Shown here one piece after another: positions 8,896 through 16,392 of a DNA stretch of 35,621 nt. The DNA is taken from the NCBI GenBank assembly GCA_030618545.1, contig JAUXDH010000007.1, positions 1-35,621 on the forward strand, read 5' to 3'. Positions within the stretch are counted from its first letter, which is position 1, and each line of letters opens with the position of its first letter. The stretch is from Chlorobiota bacterium. GTDB taxonomy: Bacteria > Bacteroidota > Bacteroidia > Bacteroidales > F082. The notes under the pieces are model-generated. The model ran no database searches and was not told the DNA's origin. It saw only the letters and a program-made list of their open reading frames with translations. A program made the translations under genes and the position numbers.

Positions 8896-9972
8896 ATGAA
8901 CCACCATTTAGAAGGAATAAAAAAGAGAATCAGAATCAAGAGACGATCGAGAGATCCGTTCAGGATAGAGTTTGTCGGTGATCAATACTTAGATAATCCG
9001 GATCTTCAGTTGATTACTTATGATAAAAGCCAGTTTCAGGAATTAAAAGATATTAACCTGTCGCATATTCCTGAATTTGATAATCGGAAAAATGTGTATT
9101 GGTTAAATGTGCATGGTATTCACGAAGCGGAATTAATTAAAAATCTTGGTCTGAAGCATGGCATTGACCTTCTCGTACTGGAGGACATTCTTGACACTAC
9201 GGAACGGCCGAAGATGCAGAATTACGACGATTATCTGTTCTTCACAATCAAGTCAATACTACCTTTGGAAGGCAGCGAATTAGAAACAGAGCATATCAGT
9301 TTTATCCTTGGGAAAAACTATCTGTTGTCTTTCCAGGAACGCAAAGGAGATCACTTCGAACACATTCGGAACAGAATTCGCCAGAACCTGGGACTGGTGA
9401 GGGAACAGGGCTCCGACTTTCTTTTGTACATGATGCTTGAGGCGATACTTGATAATTATTTCAGTACAATGGAAAACCTGGAAACTGAAATTTATGAATT
9501 GACCACCATGGATGAATCGGATCCTGATCCGGATATTGTCCGTGAGATTGAGAGATACAAAAAGCTGCTATACTTCATTAAAAAGTCACTGTTTCCTTTA
9601 AAAGAGGCGGTAGGTGGAATTGAAAAAGGAATGTTTGACCTGGTCGCGAAACAACACTTCAAATATTACAACGACCTGAAAGAGCAGGGAATGCAACTGC
9701 TGGAAAATATTGAAACTTTGAACATGCGTTTGGAGAGCGGGCTCAACCTGTTTTATTCGTTGCAGGGTCACAAAATGAACCAGATCATGAAGACCCTGAC
9801 AGTGATTGCAACGATATTTATTCCACTTACTTTCGTAGCAGGTGTTTATGGGATGAATTTCAGAAATATGCCGGAATTGGTCTGGGAATGGGGATACTTT
9901 TCCACCTGGGGAGTCATGATCACGATGGTGATCGGTATGATGTTTTACTTTAAGAAAAAGAAGTGGTTTTAA
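8896..9972 (+). CDS. corA: Magnesium/cobalt channel CorA
   Basis: About 358 aa. The track start (8890) is a TTG; I prefer the ATG at 8896 (MNHHLEGIKK). A soluble alpha/beta domain (~1-240) and long stalk helices (~245-300) lead to two C-terminal membrane helices (~293-313, ~333-350). The first ends in the selectivity motif YGMNF (GMN at 319-321), followed by the short periplasmic loop NMPELVWEWG. The protein ends with basic residues (KKKKWF) facing the cytosol. CorA pentamers import Mg2+ and gate on internal Mg2+. The invariant GMN is intact, so the protein should be functional. No Mg2+ riboswitch-like structure is seen in the 27-bp gap upstream. Confidence 0.95.
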   Translation: MNHHLEGIKKRIRIKRRSRDPFRIEFVGDQYLDNPDLQLITYDKSQFQELKDINLSHIPEFDNRKNVYWLNVHGIHEAELIKNLGLKHGIDLLVLEDILDTTERPKMQNYDDYLFFTIKSILPLEGSELETEHISFILGKNYLLSFQERKGDHFEHIRNRIRQNLGLVREQGSDFLLYMMLEAILDNYFSTMENLETEIYELTTMDESDPDPDIVREIERYKKLLYFIKKSLFPLKEAVGGIEKGMFDLVAKQHFKYYNDLKEQGMQLLENIETLNMRLESGLNLFYSLQGHKMNQIMKTLTVIATIFIPLTFVAGVYGMNFRNMPELVWEWGYFSTWGVMITMVIGMMFYFKKKKWF

Positions 9973-10109
9973 TGTACCTAAAAAATTCATCATCAGTTTG
10001 CCATATCCAAGGCAAGATCCTGTGCTTCTGATGTAAAAAAAATCCTTTTCTAACGATACTGAATAAATTTGTAATTTTCAAATCCATTTGGTCTGAAACC
10101 ACACTTTTT

Positions 10110-10949
10110 ATGATCATCAGAAATAGGCATATTATTTTCTTTCTGTTTCTCATTCTGTCTTTAAACGTTTTTCCTTTAAACTGCGATAAATCATCTTTAG
10201 ATAGCCTCAAGCAACTCGCATTTTCAAGAGAAGTTGACAGCCTATCCAAAATTCTAACTGAACGAATACTTACCAAAACAGATCGAGCACTCCTCTACGC
10301 TACATTAGCTGAGGCGTATATGGAACTAAACAATGACTCCTCTTTTGCTATGGCAAAACGAGGTCTTGATCTGGCAAAAGAACTAAATGATTATAAGGCT
10401 TTAGCCGAGAATTATAAAGTACTGGGAATGCTAGCGTATTTAAATGATAGTCTTCATACCGCAAAACTTTACTATTTATTAGTAGAGGATCTTTTTGATA
10501 AATACCAGTCCGATGATCTAAAATTACACACATGGATGATGCTCGGGCTAATTTTTGAGCTGCAGGGCGATTTCGATAAAGCCTTGCATTACGATCAGAA
10601 AGGTTTAAGATTAGCAGATTCAACTAATAATAAAATTTTCTCAGCTAAATTTTATAACAATACTAGTATTGTTTATTCAGTTACTGAAGATTATAGAAAT
10701 GCGATAGTTTATGCCGAAAAGGCGGGTAAATTATTTAAAGAACTCGGTGATGAAATTCATTATGCTAATACGCTGGTGAACCAGGCTTCTGAATACTTAA
10801 GTTTAGGAAATAATGATAGCGCGAGGTTTTATATAGACACAGCGATAATTGCGCAATATGGTTTAAATCACTACTATGGATTGATCAATGTTTATGCAAT
10901 TGCCGGCGAATTGTATTTATTTGGAAAAACAATAATTCACACGAAGTAA
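10110..10949 (+). pseudogene. Truncated TPR regulator gene fused into a higB remnant
   Basis: The 279-codon ORF has a signal peptide (MIIRNRHIIFFLFLILSLN) and about five TPR units (LLYATLAEAYMELNN, YKVLGMLAYLNDSLH, WMMLGLIFELQGDF, YNNTSIVYSVTEDY, LVNQASEYLSLGN). It then stops without the membrane helix, coiled coil and HTH expected in this protein type (compare the 540-aa protein at 5000-6622). The last ~15 codons (LYLFGKTIIHTK) read through sequence that in another frame encodes a HigB toxin tail, so the 3' half was lost at a recombination or deletion junction near 10895-10915. A -7 element TAAATTTG lies at 10064-10071. It may still express a secreted TPR protein, but it is best treated as a broken gene. 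Confidence 0.7.
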
Positions 10950-10972
10950 CAATTATAGACTATCATAAATAG
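10904..10972 (+). pseudogene. higB: C-terminal remnant of a HigB-family toxin gene
   Basis: Read in frame 2, this segment gives RRIVFIWKNNNS and then HEVTIIDYHK before a TAG, seven bases upstream of the higA ATG. It matches the conserved end of HigB/RelE-fold toxins (RI-F-W ... V-I-DYH) and has the correct higB-higA order and spacing. No start codon or toxin N-terminus precedes it; the upstream DNA belongs to the TPR gene in a different frame. Only about 22 codons remain, so no active toxin is made. Confidence 0.75.
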
Positions 10973-10979
10973 TAAAAAA

Positions 10980-11294
10980 ATGGAAAGACTGGAGAACATA
11001 CACCCCGGAGAAATATTATCAGAAGAATTTTTGAAACCAATGCGGATATCTGCATATAAACTCTCAAAAGAAATTAATATTCCCCAGACAAGAGTTTCAC
11101 AAATCATCAAAGGAAACAGAAGAATCACAGCAGACACAGCATTGAGGTTAAGTTCTTATTTTGGCAATTCTGCTAAATTCTGGTTAGGATTACAAGACGA
11201 TTATGATATTGAAGATGAAAGACAAAAAAAGACTGAAATATTCAGGAAAATCAGAATCTTAAGAAAAAACGTATCCCCGCTAGCGAAAGTCTGA
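10980..11294 (+). CDS. higA: HigA-family antitoxin (XRE HTH), orphan
   Basis: 104 aa. It opens with the HigA hallmark IHPGEILSEEFL, followed by an XRE-type helix-turn-helix (~25-70: ISAYKLSKEINIPQTRVSQI, then RRITADTALRLSSYFG) and the family tail FWLGLQDDYDIEDE. HigA binds HigB and represses its own operon. Here the partner toxin has been reduced to a 22-codon tail upstream, so the antitoxin is an orphan that could act as a stand-alone repressor or protect against a HigB encoded elsewhere. The ORF itself looks intact and of normal length. Transcription presumably now comes from the TPR gene promoter, since the native higBA promoter is gone. Confidence 0.9.
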   Translation: MERLENIHPGEILSEEFLKPMRISAYKLSKEINIPQTRVSQIIKGNRRITADTALRLSSYFGNSAKFWLGLQDDYDIEDERQKKTEIFRKIRILRKNVSPLAKV

Positions 11295-11304
11295 AGCGAT
11301 GACC

Positions 11305-11508
11305 GGCGTATAGGCTTACCCATCAGATTCGCCAGTTGAAGGATTAATGATTATCAGTTAGTAATCAGTATTTTATCGTCTTTAACTTGATAAATCAGTC
11401 TGTGTTCGCTATCAATTCTCCGTGACCAAAATCCTTTATACTTATATTTCAAAGGTTCTGGTTTTCTTTAAATAGGGAGTAACTGGCGTATAAAAGCCAC
11501 GAATTCGC
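11305..11508. repeat. Intergenic decay region with GGCGTATA...ATTCGC direct repeats
   Basis: The 347 bp between higA and the sigma factor gene hold two copies of GGCGTATA-N11-14-ATTCGC (11305-11332 and 11485-11508). An 8-bp inverted pair, CGCCAGTT (11330-11337) and AACTGGCG (11481-11488), frames the yoeB fragment. The layout resembles the boundary of a lost or shuffled cassette. No transposase or integrase is present, and the copies do not fit an integron attC consensus well. Confidence 0.55.
11354..11467 (-). pseudogene. yoeB: C-terminal remnant of a YoeB/Txe-family toxin gene
   Basis: On the minus strand, 37 codons read RKPEPLKYKYKGFWSRRID then SEHRLIYQVKDDKILITN and stop at 11354-11356. 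KPEPLK-x5-WSRRI-x2-EHRL-Y is the diagnostic C-terminal block of YoeB RNases. An in-frame TAA immediately precedes the block, the N-terminal half is missing, and the normal final segment (CRYHY-like) is altered to TN. No YefM antitoxin gene is adjacent. It is too short for the supplied ORF track. It is dead coding sequence from a second toxin-antitoxin module. Confidence 0.85.
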
Positions 11509-11521
11509 TAATTATTAAACA

Positions 11522-11537
11522 TTAACATTTTTTTAAC
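11522..11537. promoter_or_regulatory. Paired TTAAC boxes upstream of the ECF sigma gene
   Basis: TTAAC at 11522-11526 and 11533-11537 form a direct repeat with an 11-bp period (both continue as TTAACATT). This is the same core as the four-box array in front of the histidine kinase gene (23032-23066). It lies about 105 bp upstream of the sigma factor ATG. This is a candidate OmpR-family operator, and the link to that regulator is inferred from core identity only. Confidence 0.4.
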
Positions 11538-11641
11538 ATTCACTAAGTGTAAGCAAATGATAATAATAATCGTCTAATATGCACAATATGATTAATGAAT
11601 AGTTAAAATGACTTGACAAAATAAATTAAAAACATACGATC

Positions 11642-12148
11642 ATGACACTTCACGAATTTAACCACAGGATGCTCGGCCTTCAGGAAAGTCTCCAATATTA
11701 TGCTTACTCATTAACCTCTAACCCGGATGATGCCTGCGATCTTCTGCAGGATACCTTTTATAAGGCTCTTTCAAATAAAGATAAATTTGATCCTGCCACA
11801 AATATGAAAGCATGGACTTACACCATAATGAAGAATACCTTTATTAATAACTACAGGAAAGCACAAAGGGCAAATACCATTATTGATGATTCTCAGGATT
11901 TGTATTTCATCAACAGCAATCAGAAAACGATCAGTATCAGCCCGGATTCTGAGTTCAACCATGGTGAAATTATGAAGTCGATAAGAAGTCTGGAGGATGA
12001 TCAACGTGTTCCATTCGAAATGCACATTGAAGGTTTTAAGTACAGGGAAATTGCTGAGGAATTAAACGTGCCCATTGGAACAGTGAAAAGCAGGATCTTC
12101 CTTACCAGAAGAAAACTCTCTGAAAAATTGAAAGACTATCAGAACTAA
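11642..12148 (+). CDS. ECF-type RNA polymerase sigma factor
   Basis: 168 aa, the normal ECF length. Region 2 (~10-75) contains DDACDLLQDTFYKAL, matching the core-binding and -10 recognition helices, followed by MKAWTYTIMKNTFINNYRK. Region 4 (~110-165) contains DDQRVPFEMHIEGFKYREIA and the recognition helix LNVPIGTVKSRIFLTRRKL. A ~30-residue polar linker separates the two. No anti-sigma gene follows; the next gene, tsaB, is on the opposite strand. Either its anti-sigma is elsewhere or it is controlled transcriptionally, for which the TTAAC boxes upstream are candidates. The closest type is the anti-sigma-less ECF group common in Bacteroidota; that subgroup assignment is an inference. Confidence 0.92.
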   Translation: MTLHEFNHRMLGLQESLQYYAYSLTSNPDDACDLLQDTFYKALSNKDKFDPATNMKAWTYTIMKNTFINNYRKAQRANTIIDDSQDLYFINSNQKTISISPDSEFNHGEIMKSIRSLEDDQRVPFEMHIEGFKYREIAEELNVPIGTVKSRIFLTRRKLSEKLKDYQN

Positions 12149-12211
12149 AAACTTATTGGTAAAGCAATACCACCTTTGACAGAAATGGAGTTGACATTGT
12201 TGGCTCTTTTT

Positions 12212-12282
12212 TTTCACGCAGAGGCGCAGCGGCGCAAAGAATTGTTTTTAGGGTTTCACGCAGAGGCGCAAAGGCGCGGGGA
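12212..12282. repeat. TTTCACGCAGAGGCGCA repeat, two copies
   Basis: TTTCACGCAGAGGCGCA(G/A)(C/A)GGCGC occurs at 12212 and 12254 (42-bp offset). It is a recognisable dispersed intergenic repeat of Bacteroidota genomes, often mis-called as ORFs reading FHAEAQRR. It sits between the convergent sigma factor and tsaB genes. Confidence 0.85.
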
Positions 12283-12299
12283 AAGAAAAACAATTAACG

Positions 12300-12998
12300 T
12301 TACTTCAGCCCCTTCACTTTCGGAACTCCCGCTACAAAATCCTTCAGGTAAAAAGGCTCGAAATAAGCCACGTTTTCGAATTCGTTTTCGCTGAAATGTT
12401 GCTCTGCAAGATCAATCAGAAATGTTGCTGAGGGTAAAAGGTTATCCTGAAACAGCGCATTCGGGTTGCTTTCAAGGGCAGCTTTACATTTTTCAGCTCC
12501 ATCGCCGGCGAAGGCTATTTTGTGTTTATCGAGTAATTCTGCGAAAGAAGACTCATCAATGATTACAGCTTCGGTCTCCTTTACAGCTTGTAGCCGATGA
12601 TCAAAAATTGCAGCATAAACTTCCATTCTGCGGGCATCTATCATCGGGCAGAAAAGATATTCATGAGGGTTTTCCTGCTTTTGGATCATTCCTGCAGCCA
12701 GCGACTTTAGCGTCCCAATCGCAATGAGTGGCTTATCCAGAGCATAGCAAAAACCTTTGGCTGTGGAAACACCGATTCTTAACCCTGTGTACGAACCGGG
12801 GCCTTTAGAAACTGCGATAGCATCCAGGTCACTAAAGACTATCCCCGCCTTCTTGATTACAGATTCGGAAAACAGTGTAATATTTTCCGCATGGGCATTT
12901 TTTTCATGGGATTCTTTCAGGGAGATCAGTTCACCATCAATCGAGACAGCTACCGAGCAAACACGGGTGGAAGTTTCAATATTTAGGATCTTCGCCAT
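12300..12998 (-). CDS. tsaB: tRNA t6A37 biosynthesis protein TsaB
   Basis: 232 aa from the ATG at 12998 (MAKILNIETST). The track start 48 bp upstream adds a non-conserved leader. The ASKHA-fold N-terminal half carries the family motifs ILNIETSTRVCSVA, KNAHAENITLFSE and SKGPGSYTGLRIGVSTAKG. TsaB is the inactive paralogue of TsaD; it scaffolds TsaD and TsaE to make threonylcarbamoyl-A37 in ANN-decoding tRNAs in the cytoplasm. Upstream on the minus strand, TATCTTTG 10-17 bp before the ATG fits a -7 element. The gene follows the efflux adaptor gene in the same direction after about 200 bp that contains a 13-bp inverted repeat, so it may have its own promoter. Confidence 0.95.
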   Translation of the reverse strand: MAKILNIETSTRVCSVAVSIDGELISLKESHEKNAHAENITLFSESVIKKAGIVFSDLDAIAVSKGPGSYTGLRIGVSTAKGFCYALDKPLIAIGTLKSLAAGMIQKQENPHEYLFCPMIDARRMEVYAAIFDHRLQAVKETEAVIIDESSFAELLDKHKIAFAGDGAEKCKAALESNPNALFQDNLLPSATFLIDLAEQHFSENEFENVAYFEPFYLKDFVAGVPKVKGLK

Positions 12999-13070
12999 AA
13001 AATATGCAAAGATAGCACTACTCTGGTTTAAGATTTGTTTAGCCACAAATTGAAGACTAATGGCTTATTA

Positions 13071-13115
13071 GCTGCGGATTCGCGAATGATCATGTTTTAT
13101 TAGCGAATCCGCGGC
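13071..13115. repeat. 13-bp inverted repeat (GCTGCGGATTCGC) between adaptor and tsaB
   Basis: GCTGCGGATTCGC (13071-13083) pairs with GCGAATCCGCGGC (13103-13115) with one G.T wobble and a 19-nt loop. Neither strand has a following T-tract, so it is not an intrinsic terminator. It looks like a REP/attenuator-like dispersed element between two genes transcribed in the same direction. Confidence 0.75.
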
Positions 13116-13196
13116 AAATGAAATATACGGAAATTAGTTGTAAGGACTGTGTAATATGTACGACGACTGAATCAACAATTCATAAATCATCCTTCC

Positions 13197-14558
13197 TTAA
13201 TCTTCTCCTTTAAACAAATCCTCCTTATCAACTTTCTCCACCTCATCACGATTTTTAAGGGATTTTGATACAGCCCGGTAGGGTGCGATGATAATCTCAG
13301 CGCCTTCTTCAATACCTTCGAGGATCTCGATGTGGGCATTATCCTGAACACCGGTTTTAACTTGTATGAGCATGGCGAGGTCGTTTTCAAATACAAAGAC
13401 ATACTCATTGACCTTTTCATTTTTCTTGACATCCTCTTCATCTTTCCCGGCACGTTCTTCTCTTCGTTCTCTTGCAGACTTTCTGCGACCTGATGTGTCA
13501 GCCCTGGTGGTTACTGCCTGAATAGGCACAGTAAGAACAGCATAGGCTGTTTCGGTTTCTATTTCCACTGTAGCTGACATGCCCGGCCTGAAAGGAGAAG
13601 GAATGGGGCTATCCGGTTTGATCAGGTCTTCGTATGATTTCTTGAGCATCATGATCTTCACATCAAAATTGGTCACCTGGTCAGCGCTTACACCCAGTGT
13701 ATTGGCAGAGGTAGCAATTTCAGTTACAATTCCTTTGAATTCCCGGTCAAGGTAGGCATCTACTTCAATAATGGCTGTATCCATCAGCATCACCCTGACA
13801 ATGTCATTTTCATTTACTTCAACATTCACCTCTAAAATGTCCAGGTTTGCGATACGCATAATTTCTGTACCTGCCGAAAACTGGGAAGCGCCCGTTACAC
13901 GTTCCCCTACTTCAACATTGAGTTTTGATACTGTGCCGTCGTTAGGTGCGAAAATACTGGTCCTGTCAAGGTTTTCCTTGGCCTCTTTCAAAGAAGCCCT
14001 GGCGCTGCTCACCTGAAATTGTGCCGAACGGAAACTTTCTTTTGAAGCTGTCAGGTCTGCTTCCGCGATCTGGAAAGCTGAAGTAGCCGCATCAAAATCC
14101 GCCTGCGAGATTACATCTTTTTCAAACAGTGTTTTGCTGCGGTCATAATCTAATAGCGCCTTGGTAAACTGGGCCTTACTTTGTGCGATACGGGCTTTTG
14201 CACTGGCTTCATTTGCCTGGGCAGTTTTATAAGCTGCCTCAATCCGTTCATAATTTGAAATATAAATCTCCGGATCGATCCTGGCAAGGATCTGTCCTTT
14301 GTCAACAAACTCACCCTCTCTGACGTACAATTCAACCACTTCTCCCGAAATGTAAGGGCTGATCATGACATCTTTGGCCGGCTGTATCTTGCCATTGGCA
14401 GAAACTGTTTCTACGATAGTCCTTAGTTCAGCCTGCTCAGTGGCAATTTTTGTTTTACCTGATTGCCTGCCTTTATTGATGGCCAGGCCTATGATAACGA
14501 TGAGAACAACTGCTGCCGCGATGATCAGCCAGAGCTTTTTTTTCTTAGACTTTGCCAT
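13197..14558 (-). CDS. Efflux periplasmic adaptor (HlyD/MacA-like membrane fusion protein)
   Basis: 453 aa from the ATG at 14558; the track start is a TTG two codons earlier. It has an N-terminal membrane anchor (~6-26, LWLIIAAAVVLIVIIGLAIN), then a barrel-sandwich half (VSANGKIQPAKDVMISPYIS), a long alpha-hairpin rich in Ala/Lys/Glu (~95-190), the second lipoyl half (RTSIFAPNDGTVSKLNVEVG) and beta-barrel/membrane-proximal domains. A charged insertion (SGRRKSARERREERAGKDEE) interrupts the C-terminal part. Adaptors bridge an inner-membrane pump to TolC; the hairpin plus basic C-terminal region is closest to MacA-type partners of ABC pumps. It lies 77 bp downstream of the tolC-like gene, but no pump gene follows; tsaB is next. 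Confidence 0.92.
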   Translation of the reverse strand: MAKSKKKKLWLIIAAAVVLIVIIGLAINKGRQSGKTKIATEQAELRTIVETVSANGKIQPAKDVMISPYISGEVVELYVREGEFVDKGQILARIDPEIYISNYERIEAAYKTAQANEASAKARIAQSKAQFTKALLDYDRSKTLFEKDVISQADFDAATSAFQIAEADLTASKESFRSAQFQVSSARASLKEAKENLDRTSIFAPNDGTVSKLNVEVGERVTGASQFSAGTEIMRIANLDILEVNVEVNENDIVRVMLMDTAIIEVDAYLDREFKGIVTEIATSANTLGVSADQVTNFDVKIMMLKKSYEDLIKPDSPIPSPFRPGMSATVEIETETAYAVLTVPIQAVTTRADTSGRRKSARERREERAGKDEEDVKKNEKVNEYVFVFENDLAMLIQVKTGVQDNAHIEILEGIEEGAEIIIAPYRAVSKSLKNRDEVEKVDKEDLFKGED

Positions 14559-14635
14559 GTTCAATGGAATTAGATGGGGCTAAATTCAGGTATTAAAATT
14601 AGCTTTTATTCGCTAATGAAAATCTCGATATAGTA

Positions 14636-16015
14636 TTATTCCTCAGTCACACCTGAAATGTCATCCAGAGTGAAGGAGCGGCCCAGGTAAAAGTCAAGGA
14701 TCTTTACCTTAAAGATGTAATCGTATTTAGCTGCGGCAAGATCCGATTCGGCAGAGCTAAGCTGGATTTTTGACACATTGTAGTCGGTGGTATTCACCAT
14801 GCCCACATTAAACTTTTCTTCCATGTATATGAATGACTCACCGAATGCATCAACAGATTTGTTGCGCGAAACATAGGTCTTATAGGCTGCCAGAGCATCG
14901 GCATAAGCCGTTTCAACATTCTTCCTTAACTCGTTCTTTTCATTTTGAAGATTAAGCTGAGCCGTTTCCTGAAGAATTCGGGCTTTTCTCATATTTGTTG
15001 TGACCTGATAACCATTAAAGATGGGGATAGACAGGCCTAAGTAAAGAGCGCCATTCCTGTTCTCCCTGAACTGCTGATCAAAAGGCAGAGTGGGACTATC
15101 AAGATCAAGGGGATCTGTCCTGATCTGGTTAGATATATTCGTCCCATATTGTCCCTGTGCAAATATTCTTGGACTATTGTAACCTTTAGCTCTTGCAAGT
15201 GTCTTCTCAGCGCTCTGAACACGGTAATCAGCACTTTTAATCTCCGGCATGATCTCAATGGCTTTGCTATAAATCATGTTAACAGGAAGAAGCGAAGGAG
15301 TGCTTGTGATTTCCAGATCAGGTTTTTCAATATCAAAGTCAGAGGAAGCCTCTATGTCAAGCAATTGCATCAGGTCTAAATAGGCCAGCAAAAGATTGTT
15401 TTTTGCCGTAATAAGATTGGCTTCATCGCTCGCTTCCTGTGCCTGGATGTCATATAAACTGCCCCTTGGCAATGCACCGGCGTCCACCTGCTTTTCTGTT
15501 CTGTCCATTTGCTCAACTGAAATATCCAGTTGTCGCTGAGCATTGTTCACCAATTCAAGGTTGAACAAAATAGTCAGGTAAGATGCTGCGATATACAACG
15601 AAATATCGTTTCGGATTTTATCAGAGTCGTACTTCGATGCCAGATAGTCATACTGAAGTTTCCTGATATTGTTGATTTGTTGCAATCCCTGGAATAAAGT
15701 TATCTCAGAGTTAATTCCGAAGAATGTATTTTGTGTTTGCTGTGTAACGTAAATGTTTGTTCCCGGGTCGGGTGCACGGCCCCATCCGAAATTAAGCCCT
15801 GCAGAACTGTTGAGTGATGGAACAGTGTTAAGCTTACTCTGGAGTAAATCATGCTCAGCATCCATCACGTCCAGTTTGCTCTGTTTAATAGTCAGGTTAT
15901 TATCAAATGCATAAGTGATACACTTTTCTAATGACCACAATTCCTGAGCTATAACATTAATACTAAAAAGTACCATGCCCAGAATTATGAGCAGGAAAAC
16001 AGGCTTTTTGTTCAT
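14636..16015 (-). CDS. TolC-family outer-membrane efflux protein
   Basis: 459 aa from the ATG at 16015 (MNKKPVFLLIILGMVLF); the track start adds 17 codons without a signal peptide. After the signal peptide come the usual two internal repeats of long coiled helices. Motifs include SLEKCITYAFDNNLTIKQSK, the turn LNFGWGRAPDPGTN, LYLGLSIPIFNGYQVTTNM and the second-repeat helix NELRKNVETAYADALAAYK. TolC trimers form the outer-membrane and periplasmic channel for the adaptor encoded immediately downstream. The promoter region holds TATATTTG (16066-16073) and a 10-bp inverted repeat likely to be regulatory. Confidence 0.93.
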   Translation of the reverse strand: MNKKPVFLLIILGMVLFSINVIAQELWSLEKCITYAFDNNLTIKQSKLDVMDAEHDLLQSKLNTVPSLNSSAGLNFGWGRAPDPGTNIYVTQQTQNTFFGINSEITLFQGLQQINNIRKLQYDYLASKYDSDKIRNDISLYIAASYLTILFNLELVNNAQRQLDISVEQMDRTEKQVDAGALPRGSLYDIQAQEASDEANLITAKNNLLLAYLDLMQLLDIEASSDFDIEKPDLEITSTPSLLPVNMIYSKAIEIMPEIKSADYRVQSAEKTLARAKGYNSPRIFAQGQYGTNISNQIRTDPLDLDSPTLPFDQQFRENRNGALYLGLSIPIFNGYQVTTNMRKARILQETAQLNLQNEKNELRKNVETAYADALAAYKTYVSRNKSVDAFGESFIYMEEKFNVGMVNTTDYNVSKIQLSSAESDLAAAKYDYIFKVKILDFYLGRSFTLDDISGVTEE

Positions 16016-16065
16016 TTGAATTGTTTTTTGGTAAATAAAATATAGGGTTATCCAAAAATGTGCCA

Positions 16066-16140
16066 CAAATATAATTAACTGGAAGCCAAAGAAGTCCTGT
16101 TGGTAAAGGAGTTTTCAACCAACTGATTTGTCCAGTTAAT
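16066..16140 (-). promoter_or_regulatory. tolC-adaptor promoter with nested inverted repeats
   Basis: A minus-strand -7 element TATATTTG (16066-16073) is immediately preceded by one arm of a perfect 10-bp inverted repeat: ATTAACTGGA (16074-16083) and TCCAGTTAAT (16131-16140), 47 bp apart. A second pair, GTTGGT (16099-16104) / ACCAAC (16118-16123), is nested inside. The geometry suits a looping or dimeric repressor, or a MITE-like element. The rest of the 377-bp gap up to 16392 contains only the C-rich repeat and the M1 promoter, listed separately. Confidence 0.5.
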
Positions 16141-16257
16141 GACATTGAATGTTCATAAACGTACATGCGTGAAAATATGGATTTTCCTGAACGGCTGATG
16201 TCAGTTATTCTAATGGGATGTTCTTAGCCTGATTAATTCATAAGCTGATTTGATTTT

Positions 16258-16298
16258 GCCCCGTCCTGCCCCGTCCTGCCCCGTCCTTTAGGGCGGGG
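16258..16298. repeat. Triple GCCCCGTCCT tandem repeat with terminal hairpin
   Basis: GCCCCGTCCT occurs three times head to tail (16258-16287). The last copy pairs with GGGCGGGG (16291-16298): an 8-bp stem with one wobble and loop TTTA. This CCGTCC-TTTA-GGGCGG hairpin is a common dispersed intergenic element in Bacteroidota. The copy-number expansion at its 5' arm suggests slippage. Confidence 0.8.
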
Positions 16299-16346
16299 AT
16301 AATCAGAAGCTACATCTTGAAGGCTTTAGCCATTAATCAGGTTAGG

Positions 16347-16375
16347 TTTGGTTATAACCAAAAGCTGTACTTTTG
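16347..16375 (+). promoter_or_regulatory. Promoter of the M1 aminopeptidase gene with 16-bp palindrome
   Basis: TTTG (16347-16350), 17 bp, then TACTTTTG (16368-16375) gives a good Bacteroidota -33/-7 pair 18 bp before the ATG. The -33 box is embedded in a perfect 16-bp palindrome TTTGGTTATAACCAAA (16347-16362), so a bound dimer would block the polymerase. The operator role is inferred. Confidence 0.65.
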
Positions 16376-16392
16376 CCGTGATTTCCTGAGGT

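Noticed and set aside
11305-11508. Integron attC sites around the toxin remnants
   Set aside because: The GGCGTATA...ATTCGC copies do not provide proper R'/R'' core sites (RYYYAAC/GTTRRRY) and no integrase is seen; kept only as repeats.
12176-12394. 72-aa ORF reading FHAEAQRR twice
   Set aside because: Translation artefact of a dispersed intergenic DNA repeat; it also runs into tsaB on the other strand.
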